A stretch of 64,000 nt of DNA from Paracoccus litorisediminis (GCF_009711205.1 NZ_WMIG01000020.1:1-64000); one strand, 5' to 3'. Numbered from the stretch's first letter, positions 17,614 to 27,076 are shown. Numbers and translations are program-made. The notes: a model not told the origin generated them from the letters alone.

Positions 17614-18501
17614 TCAGATCAAATCCTCGGCCATGGCGATGAAGCTCGTCATAGCCGGGGTGGAGTCGAACCGCGCGGCGCGGATCAGGACCACCCGGCT
17701 TGGCGGTAGGGTGCCGGAAAGTGGGCGGTCGATTACCCGGCGTCCGTCATAGGTCTGATCATAGGGCAGCTCGGTTGCCAGCAAGCCAACCCCGTGGCCA
17801 TTCGCGACCAGCGCGCGCAGCATTTCGATCGAGGCGGTCTCGTATGCAATCGCCGGGCGGGCACCAGCGATCTGGAACAGGGACAGGAAATAGCCGCGGC
17901 TATGCGGCAGCCCGATCAGGATCAGCGGGTCCTCTGCCAGATCACGCAGGTCGATGGACGTCTGGCCCGCAAGCCGGTGGTCCGGCGGCAGGACCGCACG
18001 CGGCGGAATTTGGGCCAGTTCACAGACCTCAAGGCCTGCTGGCAGACCGGCATCATAGACCAGCGCAATATCCAGCTCTCCGGCCAGCACCGACTGTGCC
18101 AGAGCCGCGATGTCCCCTTCGACCAGCCGAATGCTTGCACCCGGATTTGCCTTGGTGAAATGGCGCATCAGCATCGGTACATAGCGCGGCCCCAAGGTTG
18201 AGAAGACGCCCAGCCGTAGCTGCTGTGCCGTCTCGCCCTCGCAGTCGAACAGGGTGCCCGCTTCGGCCCGCAGCGCACGCAATTTGGCAATGCGATCGCG
18301 ACCGAAGGGCGTCGGCTGCATGCCTTGTCCCGGCAGACGCAGGAACAGGGGGGCGCCGAAATGCGCCTCGAACTGCGCGATCGCGACCGAGATCGAAGGC
18401 TGTGACACATTGGTCAGCCGTGCCGCGGCTGCGGTCGATCCGGTCTCGGCGACGGCAAGCAGGTAGTCGATCTGGCGAAAGCCAAAAGGAATAGGTTTCA
18501 T
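17614..18501 (-). CDS. LysR-family regulator divergent from the CoA-transferase operon
   Basis: A 295-residue LysR protein. The winged helix-turn-helix occupies residues 1-65 (DYLLAVAETGSTAAAARL, VSQPSISVAIAQFE) and the effector domain starts near residue 90. It diverges from the CaiB-type CoA-transferase gene across only 84 bases of AT-richer DNA containing TTCTATATCGAA (18509-18520), a possible half of its binding site. Divergent layout implies control of the two acyl-CoA genes. Effector unknown. Confidence 0.85.
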   Translation of the reverse strand: MKPIPFGFRQIDYLLAVAETGSTAAAARLTNVSQPSISVAIAQFEAHFGAPLFLRLPGQGMQPTPFGRDRIAKLRALRAEAGTLFDCEGETAQQLRLGVFSTLGPRYVPMLMRHFTKANPGASIRLVEGDIAALAQSVLAGELDIALVYDAGLPAGLEVCELAQIPPRAVLPPDHRLAGQTSIDLRDLAEDPLILIGLPHSRGYFLSLFQIAGARPAIAYETASIEMLRALVANGHGVGLLATELPYDQTYDGRRVIDRPLSGTLPPSRVVLIRAARFDSTPAMTSFIAMAEDLI

Positions 18502-18585
18502 TCATCTATTCTATATCGAACTATTATTTCTGACTATCGCCAATCGACGGCTAGGAACAGGTCAGACCGAACCACAGGAGCCGTC

Positions 18586-19728
18586 ATGACATCGCAACCT
18601 CTTTCCGGCCTGCGGGTTCTGGACTTCACGCGGGTTCTGGCTGGGCCCTATGCCACCGCGCTGCTGGCCGATCTGGGGGCCGAGATCATCAAGGTCGAGG
18701 GGCCGGGTGGCGACGAATACCGCCATATCGGCCCATTCCGCGATGGTGAAAGCGCGCTGTTCCAGACCGCCAACCGGGGCAAGCGCTCGATCCTGCTGGA
18801 CCTCAAGGATCCGGCCGACCGCGATGTCGCGCTGGCGCTGGCCGACCGCGCCGATGTGGTTGTCGAAAACTTTCGCCCCGGCGTGATGGCCCGTCTGGGT
18901 CTTGGCCCGGATCAGTTGCGCGCCCGCAACCCGCGTCTGGTCTATGCCTCGATCTCGGGCTTCGGGCAGAGCGGCCCGAACCACGAACGTCCGGCCTATG
19001 ACATCATCCTGCAGGCGATGAGCGGGATGATGGCGCTGACCGGGGACCCGGATGCCGCGCCGATGATGGTGGGCGAGGCGGTCGCCGATGTCGCGGGCGG
19101 TCTGTTCGCCGCCTGGGGCATCATGACCGCGCTGTATGAGCGGGAACGGACCGGGCAGGGCAGGGAGATCGATGTGGCGCTGTTTGACGCGCTGGCCTCG
19201 ATGATGCCGACGGCGGCGGCGCGGGTGCTGGTCTGCGGACAGGACCCGGTGCGCAGCGGAAACCGTCATGCCCTCTCGGCACCTTTCGGAACCTATCCGG
19301 CAGGGCAGGGGCATTTCGCGGTGGCGGTGTTGAATGACCGGTTGTTCGCGCGCTTTGCGGCGGCGATCGACCGGCCCGAGCTGATCGACGACCCTCGCTT
19401 TGCCACGGATGCCGACCGCCGCCTGAACGAGCCCGCATTGGCCGAGGCGATCACCACCTGGGCGGCGGACCTTGATGCAGAGGGCGCGGTCGCGGCGCTT
19501 TCGGCGGCGGGCATCCCGGCTGCGCCGCTGTCAACCGCGCGCGAGGCCTGGACCTCGGATCAGGTGATGGCGCGCGGGCTGGTCTCGGCGGTGGATCACC
19601 CGCAGCTTGGCCGCATCGACCTGCCCGAGCAGCCGGTCCATTTCGCCGGCGCGCCCCGTGGGATGCGCCGTCCCGCACCCGGACTTGATGAACATGGCGC
19701 GCAGATCCGCGCCGAACTGGAGAGCTGA
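18586..19728 (+). CDS. CaiB/BaiF family (class III) CoA-transferase
   Basis: A 380-residue family III CoA-transferase that moves CoA between carboxylic acids. The N-terminal signature LDFTRVLAGPYAT is followed by ADLGAEIIKVEGP, NRGKRSILLDL and VVENFRPGVMARLGLG. The segment RPAYDIILQAMSG carries the aspartate (Asp139) expected to form the acyl intermediate. A good AGGAG site precedes the ATG. The acyl-CoA dehydrogenase follows 3 bases later, so the pair probably activates and then oxidises the same acid. The acid is not identifiable. Confidence 0.92.
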   Translation: MTSQPLSGLRVLDFTRVLAGPYATALLADLGAEIIKVEGPGGDEYRHIGPFRDGESALFQTANRGKRSILLDLKDPADRDVALALADRADVVVENFRPGVMARLGLGPDQLRARNPRLVYASISGFGQSGPNHERPAYDIILQAMSGMMALTGDPDAAPMMVGEAVADVAGGLFAAWGIMTALYERERTGQGREIDVALFDALASMMPTAAARVLVCGQDPVRSGNRHALSAPFGTYPAGQGHFAVAVLNDRLFARFAAAIDRPELIDDPRFATDADRRLNEPALAEAITTWAADLDAEGAVAALSAAGIPAAPLSTAREAWTSDQVMARGLVSAVDHPQLGRIDLPEQPVHFAGAPRGMRRPAPGLDEHGAQIRAELES

Positions 19729-19731
19729 GAC

Positions 19732-20859
19732 ATGGATTGGACCGAAGACGAAAGCGCGATCCTCGATCAGATTGAACGGTTCGCAGCCGATGTGCTGGCC
19801 CCCCGCGCGGCAGAGCTTGACGAGACCCAGACCTTTGCTATCTGCCATCTGCCGATGATGTCCGAACTGGGACTGATGGGGCTGAACCTGCCCGAAGAGG
19901 AAGGCGGGCTGGGCCTGTCCGGCCCCGCGCTTTACCGCGCGGTCGAGATCATCGCCGGGGCCTGCGGCTCGACCGCCTCGATGCTGACCGCGCATTACCT
20001 TGCCACCGACAGCCTGCATCTGGGCGCGGATGCCGAACTGCGGGCGCGCATCCTGCCGCGCGCGGCGGCGGGTGCGCTTGGCGCCTTTGCCCTGACCGAG
20101 CCCGAGGCGGGGTCGAACCCTGCCGACATGCGGACCACGGCCCGGCGCGAGGGTGCGGGCTACCGCATCCGTGGCTCCAAGGCCTTCATCTCGAATGCGG
20201 GCGCGGCGGAATTCATGGTGGTCTTTGCCAAGACCGACCCCGAGGCCGGGGCGCGCGGTGTCTCGGCCTTTCTGGTCGAGCCGGGGGTGACGCCGGGTGT
20301 CTCGGTCGCGGCGGCCGAGCGCACGATGGGCCTGCGCGGTGGCCATGTCTTTGGCGTGACCTTCGACTGTCTGGTCCCCGAGGAAAACCGCATCGGCGCC
20401 GAGGGCTCTGGTTTTCGCACCGCCATGCGGGTTCTGGACAATGGACGCATCGAGGTCGCTGCGCAGGCAACCGGCATTGCCGCCGCCGCACTGGACGCCT
20501 CGATCCGCTATGCGCAGGAACGTCGGGTCGGTGGCCATCCGATCGCCGATTTCCAGGGGCTGCAATGGATGTTGGCCGACAGCGCCAACGACCTCGCGGC
20601 GGCGCGCGCCCTGGGATATGCCGCTGCCCGCCTGCGCGGCACCGGAACCCGCTATGCCACCGAAAGCGCGCATGCTAAACTTTTCGCATCCGAGGCAGCT
20701 TGGCGCATCGCCGACCGTGCGCTGCAGGTTCATGGCGGCTATGGCTATTGCCGCGATTTCCCGCTGGAACGCTACCTGCGCGACCTGCGGATCTTTCGCA
20801 TCTACGAAGGCAGCTCCGAAATCCAGCGCACGATCATCGCGCGGGGCCTGCTGGCATAA
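19732..20859 (+). CDS. Acyl-CoA dehydrogenase
   Basis: A 375-residue FAD enzyme that forms the alpha-beta double bond of an acyl-CoA. FAD- and substrate-binding motifs are present: FALTEPEAGSNPADMRTTA, KAFISNAGAAEFMVVFAKT and the C-terminal QVHGGYGYCRDFPLERYLRD. The IYEGSSEIQRTII segment carries the expected catalytic glutamate (Glu359) and the C-terminal signature. It is spaced 3 bases from the CoA-transferase gene and is followed by a strong terminator. An electron-transfer flavoprotein would be needed as acceptor and is not in the window. Confidence 0.93.
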   Translation: MDWTEDESAILDQIERFAADVLAPRAAELDETQTFAICHLPMMSELGLMGLNLPEEEGGLGLSGPALYRAVEIIAGACGSTASMLTAHYLATDSLHLGADAELRARILPRAAAGALGAFALTEPEAGSNPADMRTTARREGAGYRIRGSKAFISNAGAAEFMVVFAKTDPEAGARGVSAFLVEPGVTPGVSVAAAERTMGLRGGHVFGVTFDCLVPEENRIGAEGSGFRTAMRVLDNGRIEVAAQATGIAAAALDASIRYAQERRVGGHPIADFQGLQWMLADSANDLAAARALGYAAARLRGTGTRYATESAHAKLFASEAAWRIADRALQVHGGYGYCRDFPLERYLRDLRIFRIYEGSSEIQRTIIARGLLA

Positions 20860-20891
20860 GACATAGCGGCGCAGCTTTGCGGGAACCTTGT

Positions 20892-20920
20892 GGGAAAGGT
20901 CGATGCATCCGACCTTTCCC
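20892..20920 (+). terminator. Terminator of the CoA-transferase/acyl-CoA dehydrogenase operon
   Basis: A perfect 11-bp stem, GGGAAAGGTCG pairing with CGACCTTTCCC around ATGCATC, followed by TTCT. It starts 32 bases after the dehydrogenase stop. Confidence 0.75.
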
Positions 20921-21223
20921 TTCTGATCGTTGCACGGATGATCTGTGGGGGATTCATTCCCCGAACCCATGCTGCTAGATGGCCCGCATAACCGGGTCGT
21001 TTTGACGGACATACCAAGCGCCCGACCTGACCTGATCGTGAGGCGTCAAATAGGACGCCGAGGTTGCGACACGGAATCGCCGCAACTACATGCCCTTAGC
21101 CGTTGGGCTTTGCCCGTGGTTCAGGACGCATGCGAACCCCGTGTGACTTTCTCCTGAAGACGCAAGACCGCAGGAACCGTGCCGCCCAAGCGGCACGGCG
21201 CGAATGAAGTTTGAAAGGACCAC
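20921..21223. other. 303-base intergenic region before the PhoD-like gene
   Basis: I see no gene here. It holds a small inverted repeat (GGGGA-TTCAT-TCCCC, about 20947-20961) and a 7-bp stem GTGCCGC-CCAA-GCGGCAC about 30 bases before the next start codon, which could influence translation of the phosphatase gene. The start codon at 21224 has the ribosome-binding site AAAGGA 6 bases upstream. Confidence 0.45.
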
Positions 21224-22642
21224 ATGACCCAGACGACCAAGGCCATCGGGCCGATCCTCTATCTGGATCATGTCGACGATCAGCAGTTTCATCTGGCGGC
21301 GCTGTTCATCCTGCCCAAAGGGGCCGAGATGCCCGCGCTGGAGACCTCGTTCGGGCAAGTACAGCAGCAGGTACTGACGGAATATGACGCGGCGACGATC
21401 TATCGCGCGCGGTTCAGCCTGCCGCCGGGCGCGCAGGAATATCTCTGGAATGGCGAAACCTATCCGCTTCACCTGAACCTGCAGGACGACACCCGACTTG
21501 CCTTTGTGTCCTGCAATGGCGAGGAGACCGGCGATCTGGACCGTGAGGGGTCTGAGCGAAACGTCATGTGGGCGCGGCTGCGGGCCGAGCATCGCGCCGC
21601 CCCCTTCGCGTTGCTGCTGCATGGGGGCGATCAGGTCTATGCCGATGAGGTGACCGATGGCCATCCGCTGACGCAGAACTGGCCCTCCAGCATCCCCGAC
21701 GATCCCGGTGACCTGAGCAGCCTGCACCATCATTTGCGAGAGCGTTTTCTGGAACGCTATGCCGCGCTTTATACCTCGCCGGATTTCGCGTGGCTGGCGG
21801 CGCGGGTGCCGTCGGTCATGCAATGGGACGATCACGACATCTGCGACGGCTGGGGCTCATTGGCGCGCCGGGCCACGAATTCCGCTGTGGGCCGAGAGAT
21901 TTTTGCCGCCGCGCGCGAGGCTTATCTGATCTTTCAGGCTGCGGCGGTGGATGGCGATCTGCCCGCGCGTTTCGCGGACCCGCATGGCGGTCATCTGGGC
22001 TGGGCGATCCATGCACCGGGGTTCCGGCTGGTCGCGCCCGACCTGCGCTCGGAACGCACGCGCCGCCAGATCATGGGGCCGGGTGGCTGGGCCTTTATGG
22101 AAACCCAGCCGCCCCTGCGCCCGGACGAACGCTGCATCCTGATGTCCAGCGTGCCGTTGCTGGGGCCGCGGTTGTCGCTGCTTGAGGCGCTGATGATCGT
22201 GGTCCCGCGCATGCAGCGCTATGAGGACGACCTGCGCGACCAATGGCAAAGCCGCGGCCATCGTGAGGAATGGCGGCGGATGCTGCGCCTGATGGTCGAG
22301 ATGGGCCGCGCCGGGCAGAATGTCATCGCTGTCTCGGGCGAGATTCATCTGGCGACCCGCGCGGTGATGCCGCTTGATGCGGGTGCGGTGCTGCACCAGT
22401 TGGTCGCGTCGGGGATTGCTCACCGCCCGCCACCCAAGGGCTGGGCGCGGTTTCTGGGGGCGCTGTCGACGCTGGGCGACGATCCGATTGCGGGCAAGCA
22501 TATCCGGATCGAGCGGATTCCGGGTCAGGCCGGGCGCTATGTGGCCCAGCGGAATTACCTGACGCTGGACCGCCGCAACGGCGCATGGCACGCCTGCTGG
22601 CAGCTTGAGGACAGCGGCCGCTCACCCGAACTGGCGCTGTGA
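21224..22642 (+). CDS. PhoD-like metallophosphatase
   Basis: A 472-residue protein of the PhoD-like phosphatase group. The metal-binding motifs are in RLAFVSCNGEE, LLLHGGDQVYADE (about 129-141), VMQWDDHDICDGWGS (about 196-210) and, at the C-terminal side, VIAVSGEIHLATRAV. There is no Sec or Tat signal, so this is a cytoplasmic relative, unlike the secreted alkaline phosphatase PhoD. Its stop is 7 bases from the stop of the convergent subtilase gene. The substrate is unknown; a phosphodiester or phosphomonoester is likely. Confidence 0.85.
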   Translation: MTQTTKAIGPILYLDHVDDQQFHLAALFILPKGAEMPALETSFGQVQQQVLTEYDAATIYRARFSLPPGAQEYLWNGETYPLHLNLQDDTRLAFVSCNGEETGDLDREGSERNVMWARLRAEHRAAPFALLLHGGDQVYADEVTDGHPLTQNWPSSIPDDPGDLSSLHHHLRERFLERYAALYTSPDFAWLAARVPSVMQWDDHDICDGWGSLARRATNSAVGREIFAAAREAYLIFQAAAVDGDLPARFADPHGGHLGWAIHAPGFRLVAPDLRSERTRRQIMGPGGWAFMETQPPLRPDERCILMSSVPLLGPRLSLLEALMIVVPRMQRYEDDLRDQWQSRGHREEWRRMLRLMVEMGRAGQNVIAVSGEIHLATRAVMPLDAGAVLHQLVASGIAHRPPPKGWARFLGALSTLGDDPIAGKHIRIERIPGQAGRYVAQRNYLTLDRRNGAWHACWQLEDSGRSPELAL

Positions 22643-22649
22643 GCCGCCG

Positions 22650-23948
22650 CTAAAGCCCGCGCGCCGCCGTGCAGGCCGGGGCGGGCCGGACCAGCCCGTG
22701 ACCAAAGACGTCATCTGGCCCGGCCTTGCCCAGATCGCGCGCGCCCTGTTGCAGTCGCACGCGGACCTGCGCGGCGGTCAGCTGCGGTTCGGATTGCAGC
22801 AGCAGGGCCGCAGCGGCGGTGACGAAGGGCGCGGCGAATGAGGTGCCGGTCTTGGTCCGCGCCCCGCTGATCGAGGCCGCAGTCCAGACATTCACCCCCG
22901 GCGCGGCCAGGTCGATATGCTTGCCCCGGTTGGCACGACGATAGACCTGTTCGCGCCGGTCGACAGCGGTGACGGCGATGACCTGCTCATAGGCAGCGGG
23001 AAAGGCCGGTTTCGCCGCTGGACCGCCATTGCCCGCTGCGGCGACCAGCACGATATCCTGTTGGGCCATGCGTTGGATCTGGCGGCGCAAGGCCTCGTTC
23101 GGGGGACCGGCCAGCGACAGGTTGACGATGTCGACCTGCTGCGCGGTCAGATAATCCAGCGCCTCGACCAAGGCAAAGGCATCGGCGCGCTCATCCTCGC
23201 GCTGCTTGTGAAAGGCATCGACGGCGACCAGTTCGGCCTGCGGCACAAGGCCGGGGGAACGGCTGTCCGCCCGTCCGACCAGCAGCGCTGCGACTGCGGT
23301 GCCATGCAGCGCATCCGAGCGCGCCAGCCCCTTACCCTGATCGATGCGGTGGACGCGCATGCGGGCATCCTTCAGCACGGCGTGATCGGCATTCAGCCCG
23401 GTATCGACCATACCGATCCGCACCGGGCCGCCGCAGCCAGACGTATCCGCTGGCCATGCAATCATCTGGCGGGCCGGGCAATCCGCGCCGGAACAGGCCG
23501 GGGCGGCATTGCCGGGGCGGTAGAAATGGTTGAAATCCGCAGCATTGGCCGACCCCATGTCTCGCACCATGGCGCGGGCCTCCTCCATCGACATGCGATC
23601 GGGTTTGCGCAGACGGTGCAGCGGCGCACCATCGGCAAGCGTCACCCTACGCAACACGCGGAAACCGGCATCCTGCAGGACCTGCAGATCGGCAGGCGAC
23701 AGGCCGCGCGCGATCACCTCGTTCGGCGCGCGCTGGGGCAGGGGGGCGGCGCGGATGACAGGCGGCGGCGCCGGACGGCGGCGCACGGGCGCGTCGTCGT
23801 CGTCATCATCGTCGTCATCCCCCCGGTCGTCATCATCGTCATCGGCCCATGCGGCGGCAGGCCCCCAACCCCGTGGTTGCGGATTCAGGTCGGCCATGAT
23901 CACGGCCAGCGCAAGGCTTAAAAACAGCAAGGGGTGGCGCGGCATCAT
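22650..23948 (-). CDS. Secreted subtilisin-like serine protease (S8) with an Asp-rich stretch
   Basis: A 432-residue S8 peptidase. A signal peptide (about 1-35) is followed by an almost pure aspartate stretch (about 36-52) and a Pro/Arg-rich linker. The catalytic domain starts near residue 160: Asp182 in GMVDTGLN, His215 in LHGTAVAAL, the oxyanion Asn307 in AAAGNGG and Ser370 in GTSFAAP, so all catalytic residues are present. It diverges from the ECF sigma gene over 87 bases, which suggests control by that sigma factor. The acidic stretch could bind calcium or act as a propeptide chaperone; both are guesses. Confidence 0.9.
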   Translation of the reverse strand: MMPRHPLLFLSLALAVIMADLNPQPRGWGPAAAWADDDDDDRGDDDDDDDDDAPVRRRPAPPPVIRAAPLPQRAPNEVIARGLSPADLQVLQDAGFRVLRRVTLADGAPLHRLRKPDRMSMEEARAMVRDMGSANAADFNHFYRPGNAAPACSGADCPARQMIAWPADTSGCGGPVRIGMVDTGLNADHAVLKDARMRVHRIDQGKGLARSDALHGTAVAALLVGRADSRSPGLVPQAELVAVDAFHKQREDERADAFALVEALDYLTAQQVDIVNLSLAGPPNEALRRQIQRMAQQDIVLVAAAGNGGPAAKPAFPAAYEQVIAVTAVDRREQVYRRANRGKHIDLAAPGVNVWTAASISGARTKTGTSFAAPFVTAAAALLLQSEPQLTAAQVRVRLQQGARDLGKAGPDDVFGHGLVRPAPACTAARGL

Positions 23949-24035
23949 GTCCTCCAGCCGGGGTTTCTGGACATTCTACGTTCTGCACTCTCTATTATTC
24001 CCCGGTTTCGTCAATTTCTGACGCAGGGAGGTGGA

Positions 24036-24527
24036 ATGGACGCGGCTTTTGCCGAGGCGATGATTGCGCTTTTGCCCAATCTGCGGCGCTATGCGCTGTC
24101 CCTGACGCGTCGCGCCGATCAGGCCGACGATCTGGTCCAGCAGACGGCCGAGCGTGCCATCGCCAATGCGGCCAGCTATGACCCGGCCCAGCGGCTGGAG
24201 CCGTGGTTGTTCCGCATCATGCGTAACGGGTTTATCGACCAGACCCGGCGCCAACGCAGCGCGGGCGTGCAACTGGATGTCCATGACATGCCCGAGGCCC
24301 TACCCATCGACCCCGCCCCCGCGCTGGAGGCCCGCTTGATGCTGCGCAGCGTCGAGGCGGCGATGGCCGAACTGCCGCCCGAGCAGCGCGAGATCCTGCA
24401 TCTCGTCTGCGTCGAAGAGATGACCTATGCCGAAACCGCGCGCATTCTGAACATTCCGCCCGGCACGGTGATGAGCCGGCTGTCCCGCGCCCGGCTGGCG
24501 CTTTCCGAAAGACTGGGAATAAGATGA
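24036..24527 (+). CDS. ECF-type RNA polymerase sigma factor
   Basis: A 163-residue extracytoplasmic-function sigma factor. Region 2 spans about residues 10-75 (RYALSLTRRADQADDLVQQT, LFRIMRNGFIDQTRR) and region 4 about 105-155 (LPPEQREILHLVCVEEMTYAE, IPPGTVMSRLSRARLAL). I chose the ATG at 24036 because of the strong AGGGAGGT site at 24026-24033; the frame is open to 23934, into the subtilase promoter. The stop overlaps the next gene by 4 bases, so sigma factor and partner are coupled. Confidence 0.9.
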   Translation: MDAAFAEAMIALLPNLRRYALSLTRRADQADDLVQQTAERAIANAASYDPAQRLEPWLFRIMRNGFIDQTRRQRSAGVQLDVHDMPEALPIDPAPALEARLMLRSVEAAMAELPPEQREILHLVCVEEMTYAETARILNIPPGTVMSRLSRARLALSERLGIR

Positions 24528-25327
24528 GCGGCGGGACGTATACGGCCATGGATGGCGGAAAGGACGGGCCCATGCAGATCGATGACGAAACCCTGATGGC
24601 ATTGGCCGATGGCGAGCTTGACCCGGCCCGGGCCGAGGAATTGCGCCGCGCCATTGCCGCCGATCCGGAACTGCAATCCCGGCTGCATCGGTTCGAGGAA
24701 ACCCGGCGCCTGCTGTCCGGGCTGCGTCGGGATCAGCCGGGCGAAGACCCGCTGGCCGCGATGATCCGTGCATCCGCCACCGGCACCGCGGCCCCGGTCG
24801 TGCCATCCCCGACCGCCAGCCATGCCCCGGGCCCGCGTCCGGTCGTGCCGCCCGGCGGTACGCCGCTGGCCGCGCCCGTCCGTGCGCCGCAGCGATCCGC
24901 GAACCTGAACCGCAGGCCCTGGATGGCGGCCGCCGCCTCGGCCGCCATCGTGGCGATCGGCTTGGGTTGGTGGGAATGGGCGGGTGCGCCCGCTCCGCAA
25001 GGGTTCAGTCCGGCCGAACTGGCCGCGCTGGACAGCCTGCCCTCGGGGCAGGTTCAGGCTTTGGATGATGGTGGAGAACTGGCGATGATCGCCTCGTTCC
25101 GGGCCAAGGACGGGGCGCTTTGCCGCGAATATGAAACCGCGCAACGTGTGGTTCTGGCCTGCCGCGAGGCCGGTGGCTGGGCCGCGCGCTATGCCGCGGT
25201 GGCCGAGGCTGCGGGGCAGGATTACCGCCCGGCCTCGGGTCAGGGCAGCATCGACGACGCCATCGCGGCCATCGGTGCCGCCGCCCCCATGACGCCCGAG
25301 GAAGAGGCCGCCACCCTGCGGGAATAA
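24524..25327 (+). CDS. Membrane-anchored anti-sigma factor candidate
   Basis: A 267-residue protein. The N-terminal part (residues 17-70: MQIDDETLMALADGELDP, then an Arg/Glu-rich helix) is the usual start of ECF anti-sigma factors, but no HxxxCxxC zinc motif is present. A Pro-rich linker (about 85-125) leads to one transmembrane helix (about 133-150) and a roughly 115-residue periplasmic part. The first ATG (24524) overlaps the sigma stop (ATGA); an ATG at 24572 gives a more usual N-terminus. It probably holds the sigma factor at the membrane until a periplasmic signal arrives. Confidence 0.82.
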   Translation: MSGGTYTAMDGGKDGPMQIDDETLMALADGELDPARAEELRRAIAADPELQSRLHRFEETRRLLSGLRRDQPGEDPLAAMIRASATGTAAPVVPSPTASHAPGPRPVVPPGGTPLAAPVRAPQRSANLNRRPWMAAAASAAIVAIGLGWWEWAGAPAPQGFSPAELAALDSLPSGQVQALDDGGELAMIASFRAKDGALCREYETAQRVVLACREAGGWAARYAAVAEAAGQDYRPASGQGSIDDAIAAIGAAAPMTPEEEAATLRE

Positions 25328-25376
25328 AGCCGACGCCCAAGCGTAACCCTGTGACGCACATGCACAGGAGAACGCC

Positions 25377-27029
25377 ATGACCGCTCGCAGCCTATCGGCC
25401 CTTCCGATGCCCGACCCGCGCCATCTGATCGTGGCGGCGCTGGCGGCGGGAATCGCCCTGCTGTCGACGCTGCCGCAGGATCTGTCGCCGCAGGGGCAGA
25501 TGGCGCTGGCCGTATCGGGGCTGGCGATCCTTGGCTGGGTCGGCACGCGCATCCCGGAATCGCTGGTCGCTTTGGCGGCAGTGCTGGCATTGGTGCTGGG
25601 CGGTGTGCTGACCGAGGCCCAGCTTTTCACCGCGCTTGGCAGTGAGCTGGTCTGGCTGCTGCTGTCATCCTTTGTCATCGCCGCCGTCGCCAAGGAGGCC
25701 GGCCTGACCCAGCGTCTGGTCGCGCCGCTGCTGGTGCGGGGGATGCGGGTGCTGCCGCTGTTTCTGGCGCTGACGCTGGCGATTGCGGCGACGGCATTTG
25801 TGCTGCCCTCGACCTCGGGACGGGCGGCGCTTTTGCTGCCGGTCTTTGCCGCCATCGCCGGGGCGCTGCCCGATCCCAGGCTGGTACGGGCGCTGGCGCT
25901 GCTGTTTCCGACGGTGATCCTGCTGTCGGCGGGGGCCTCGCTGATCGGTGCCGGGGCGCATCTGCTGGCGGCGCAGGCGATCCGGGGCGCAAGCGGCATC
26001 CGGCTGGGCTATCTGGACTGGGCGATGCTGGGCCTGCCGTTTTCCGCCTTGGCCAGCCTGATCGGGGCGCTGCTGATCCTGTGGCTGTTCGTTCCGCGCG
26101 CCGACTGGTGGAGACCGCTGCCCCGTATCGACTTGTCCGCTCCGTCGCCCGAGGCACGCCGCCGTCAGGCCCGGATCGGGCTGATCCTGACCCTGATCGT
26201 CGGATTGTGGCTAAGCGCCGGGCTGCACGGGATCGGCATGTCGCTGGTCGCGCTGATCGGCGCGCTGATCCTGCTGACCCCGCCCTTTACCGACAAGAAA
26301 CCGAAAGAGATCTTTCGCGCCGTCGATACCGAGATGCTGCTTTACATGACCGCGACCGTGCTGATCGCCGAGGCGATGACGGCGACAGGCACCGATCACT
26401 GGCTGGCGGGTCAGGCGCTGGCTGTGCTGCCCCCTGCATGGTCGGGCAGCTTGCCGGTGGTGGTGGTGCTGATCTCGGTGACGGCGGTGCTGGCGCATCT
26501 GGCGATCACTTCGCGCTCGGCCCGCGCGGCAGTGCTGATCCCGGCCGTGGCGCTGCCGCTGGCGGCGTTGGGGCATGATCCGGCGTTGATGATCCTGATC
26601 GCAGTCATGGGCACGGGGTTTTGCCAAAGCATGATGGCCTCGGCCAAGCCGGTGGCGATCTTTGGCAATGCCGAAGGGGCCGGGTTCGACCAACGCGACC
26701 TGATGCGGCTGGCCCTGCCGCTGGCACCTGCGGTGACGGCGCTGCTGATCGCATTTGCGCTGCTGGTCTGGCCCGCGCAGCTTGCCGGGCTGCGCGGGGA
26801 TGCACCGCGACCGCTGCCCGCCGCGACGCTGGTGGCCTCGGCCGTGGTCCTAACCCCTGCACCAGCCCCCTTGGTCGCAGCGACGCGCCCGGTCCCGCGC
26901 CCGAAACGGGAGGTCACCTCGGAAAATATGCGTCGGGCAGTGTCCGCTCGGCGCAGTACCTCACCAGATGCCCTGCATCCATTGAACCGGATGCTCAGGC
27001 CCGCCGGAATTCGCCTGACCATCAGATAA
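25377..27029 (+). CDS. SLC13/DASS-type anion transporter with a C-terminal tail
   Basis: A 550-residue inner-membrane protein with about 11-12 predicted helices. Features of the divalent-anion/sodium symporter family include VWLLLSSFVIAAVAKEAGLT, TAFVLPSTSGRAALLLPVFA (an SNT/TSG-like motif) and the repeat partner VLAHLAITSRSARAAVLIP. A tail of about 70 residues after the last helix (residue 480 on), rich in Pro, Ala and Arg, is not part of the family. The gene follows the anti-sigma gene by 49 bases with its own AGGAG site and ends at a strong terminator, so it may belong to the sigma regulon. The substrate (dicarboxylate, sulfate or other) cannot be decided. Confidence 0.82.
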   Translation: MTARSLSALPMPDPRHLIVAALAAGIALLSTLPQDLSPQGQMALAVSGLAILGWVGTRIPESLVALAAVLALVLGGVLTEAQLFTALGSELVWLLLSSFVIAAVAKEAGLTQRLVAPLLVRGMRVLPLFLALTLAIAATAFVLPSTSGRAALLLPVFAAIAGALPDPRLVRALALLFPTVILLSAGASLIGAGAHLLAAQAIRGASGIRLGYLDWAMLGLPFSALASLIGALLILWLFVPRADWWRPLPRIDLSAPSPEARRRQARIGLILTLIVGLWLSAGLHGIGMSLVALIGALILLTPPFTDKKPKEIFRAVDTEMLLYMTATVLIAEAMTATGTDHWLAGQALAVLPPAWSGSLPVVVVLISVTAVLAHLAITSRSARAAVLIPAVALPLAALGHDPALMILIAVMGTGFCQSMMASAKPVAIFGNAEGAGFDQRDLMRLALPLAPAVTALLIAFALLVWPAQLAGLRGDAPRPLPAATLVASAVVLTPAPAPLVAATRPVPRPKREVTSENMRRAVSARRSTSPDALHPLNRMLRPAGIRLTIR

Positions 27030-27054
27030 CTTTCCTAGTGTTTTCAAAAGAAAT

Positions 27055-27076
27055 GGCGGCTTCGGCCGCCTTTTTT
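27055..27076 (+). terminator. Terminator after the SLC13-type transporter gene
   Basis: GGCGGC-TTCG-GCCGCC with a stable UUCG tetraloop, followed by six T residues (27071-27076). It is 25 bases past the transporter stop. Confidence 0.9.
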
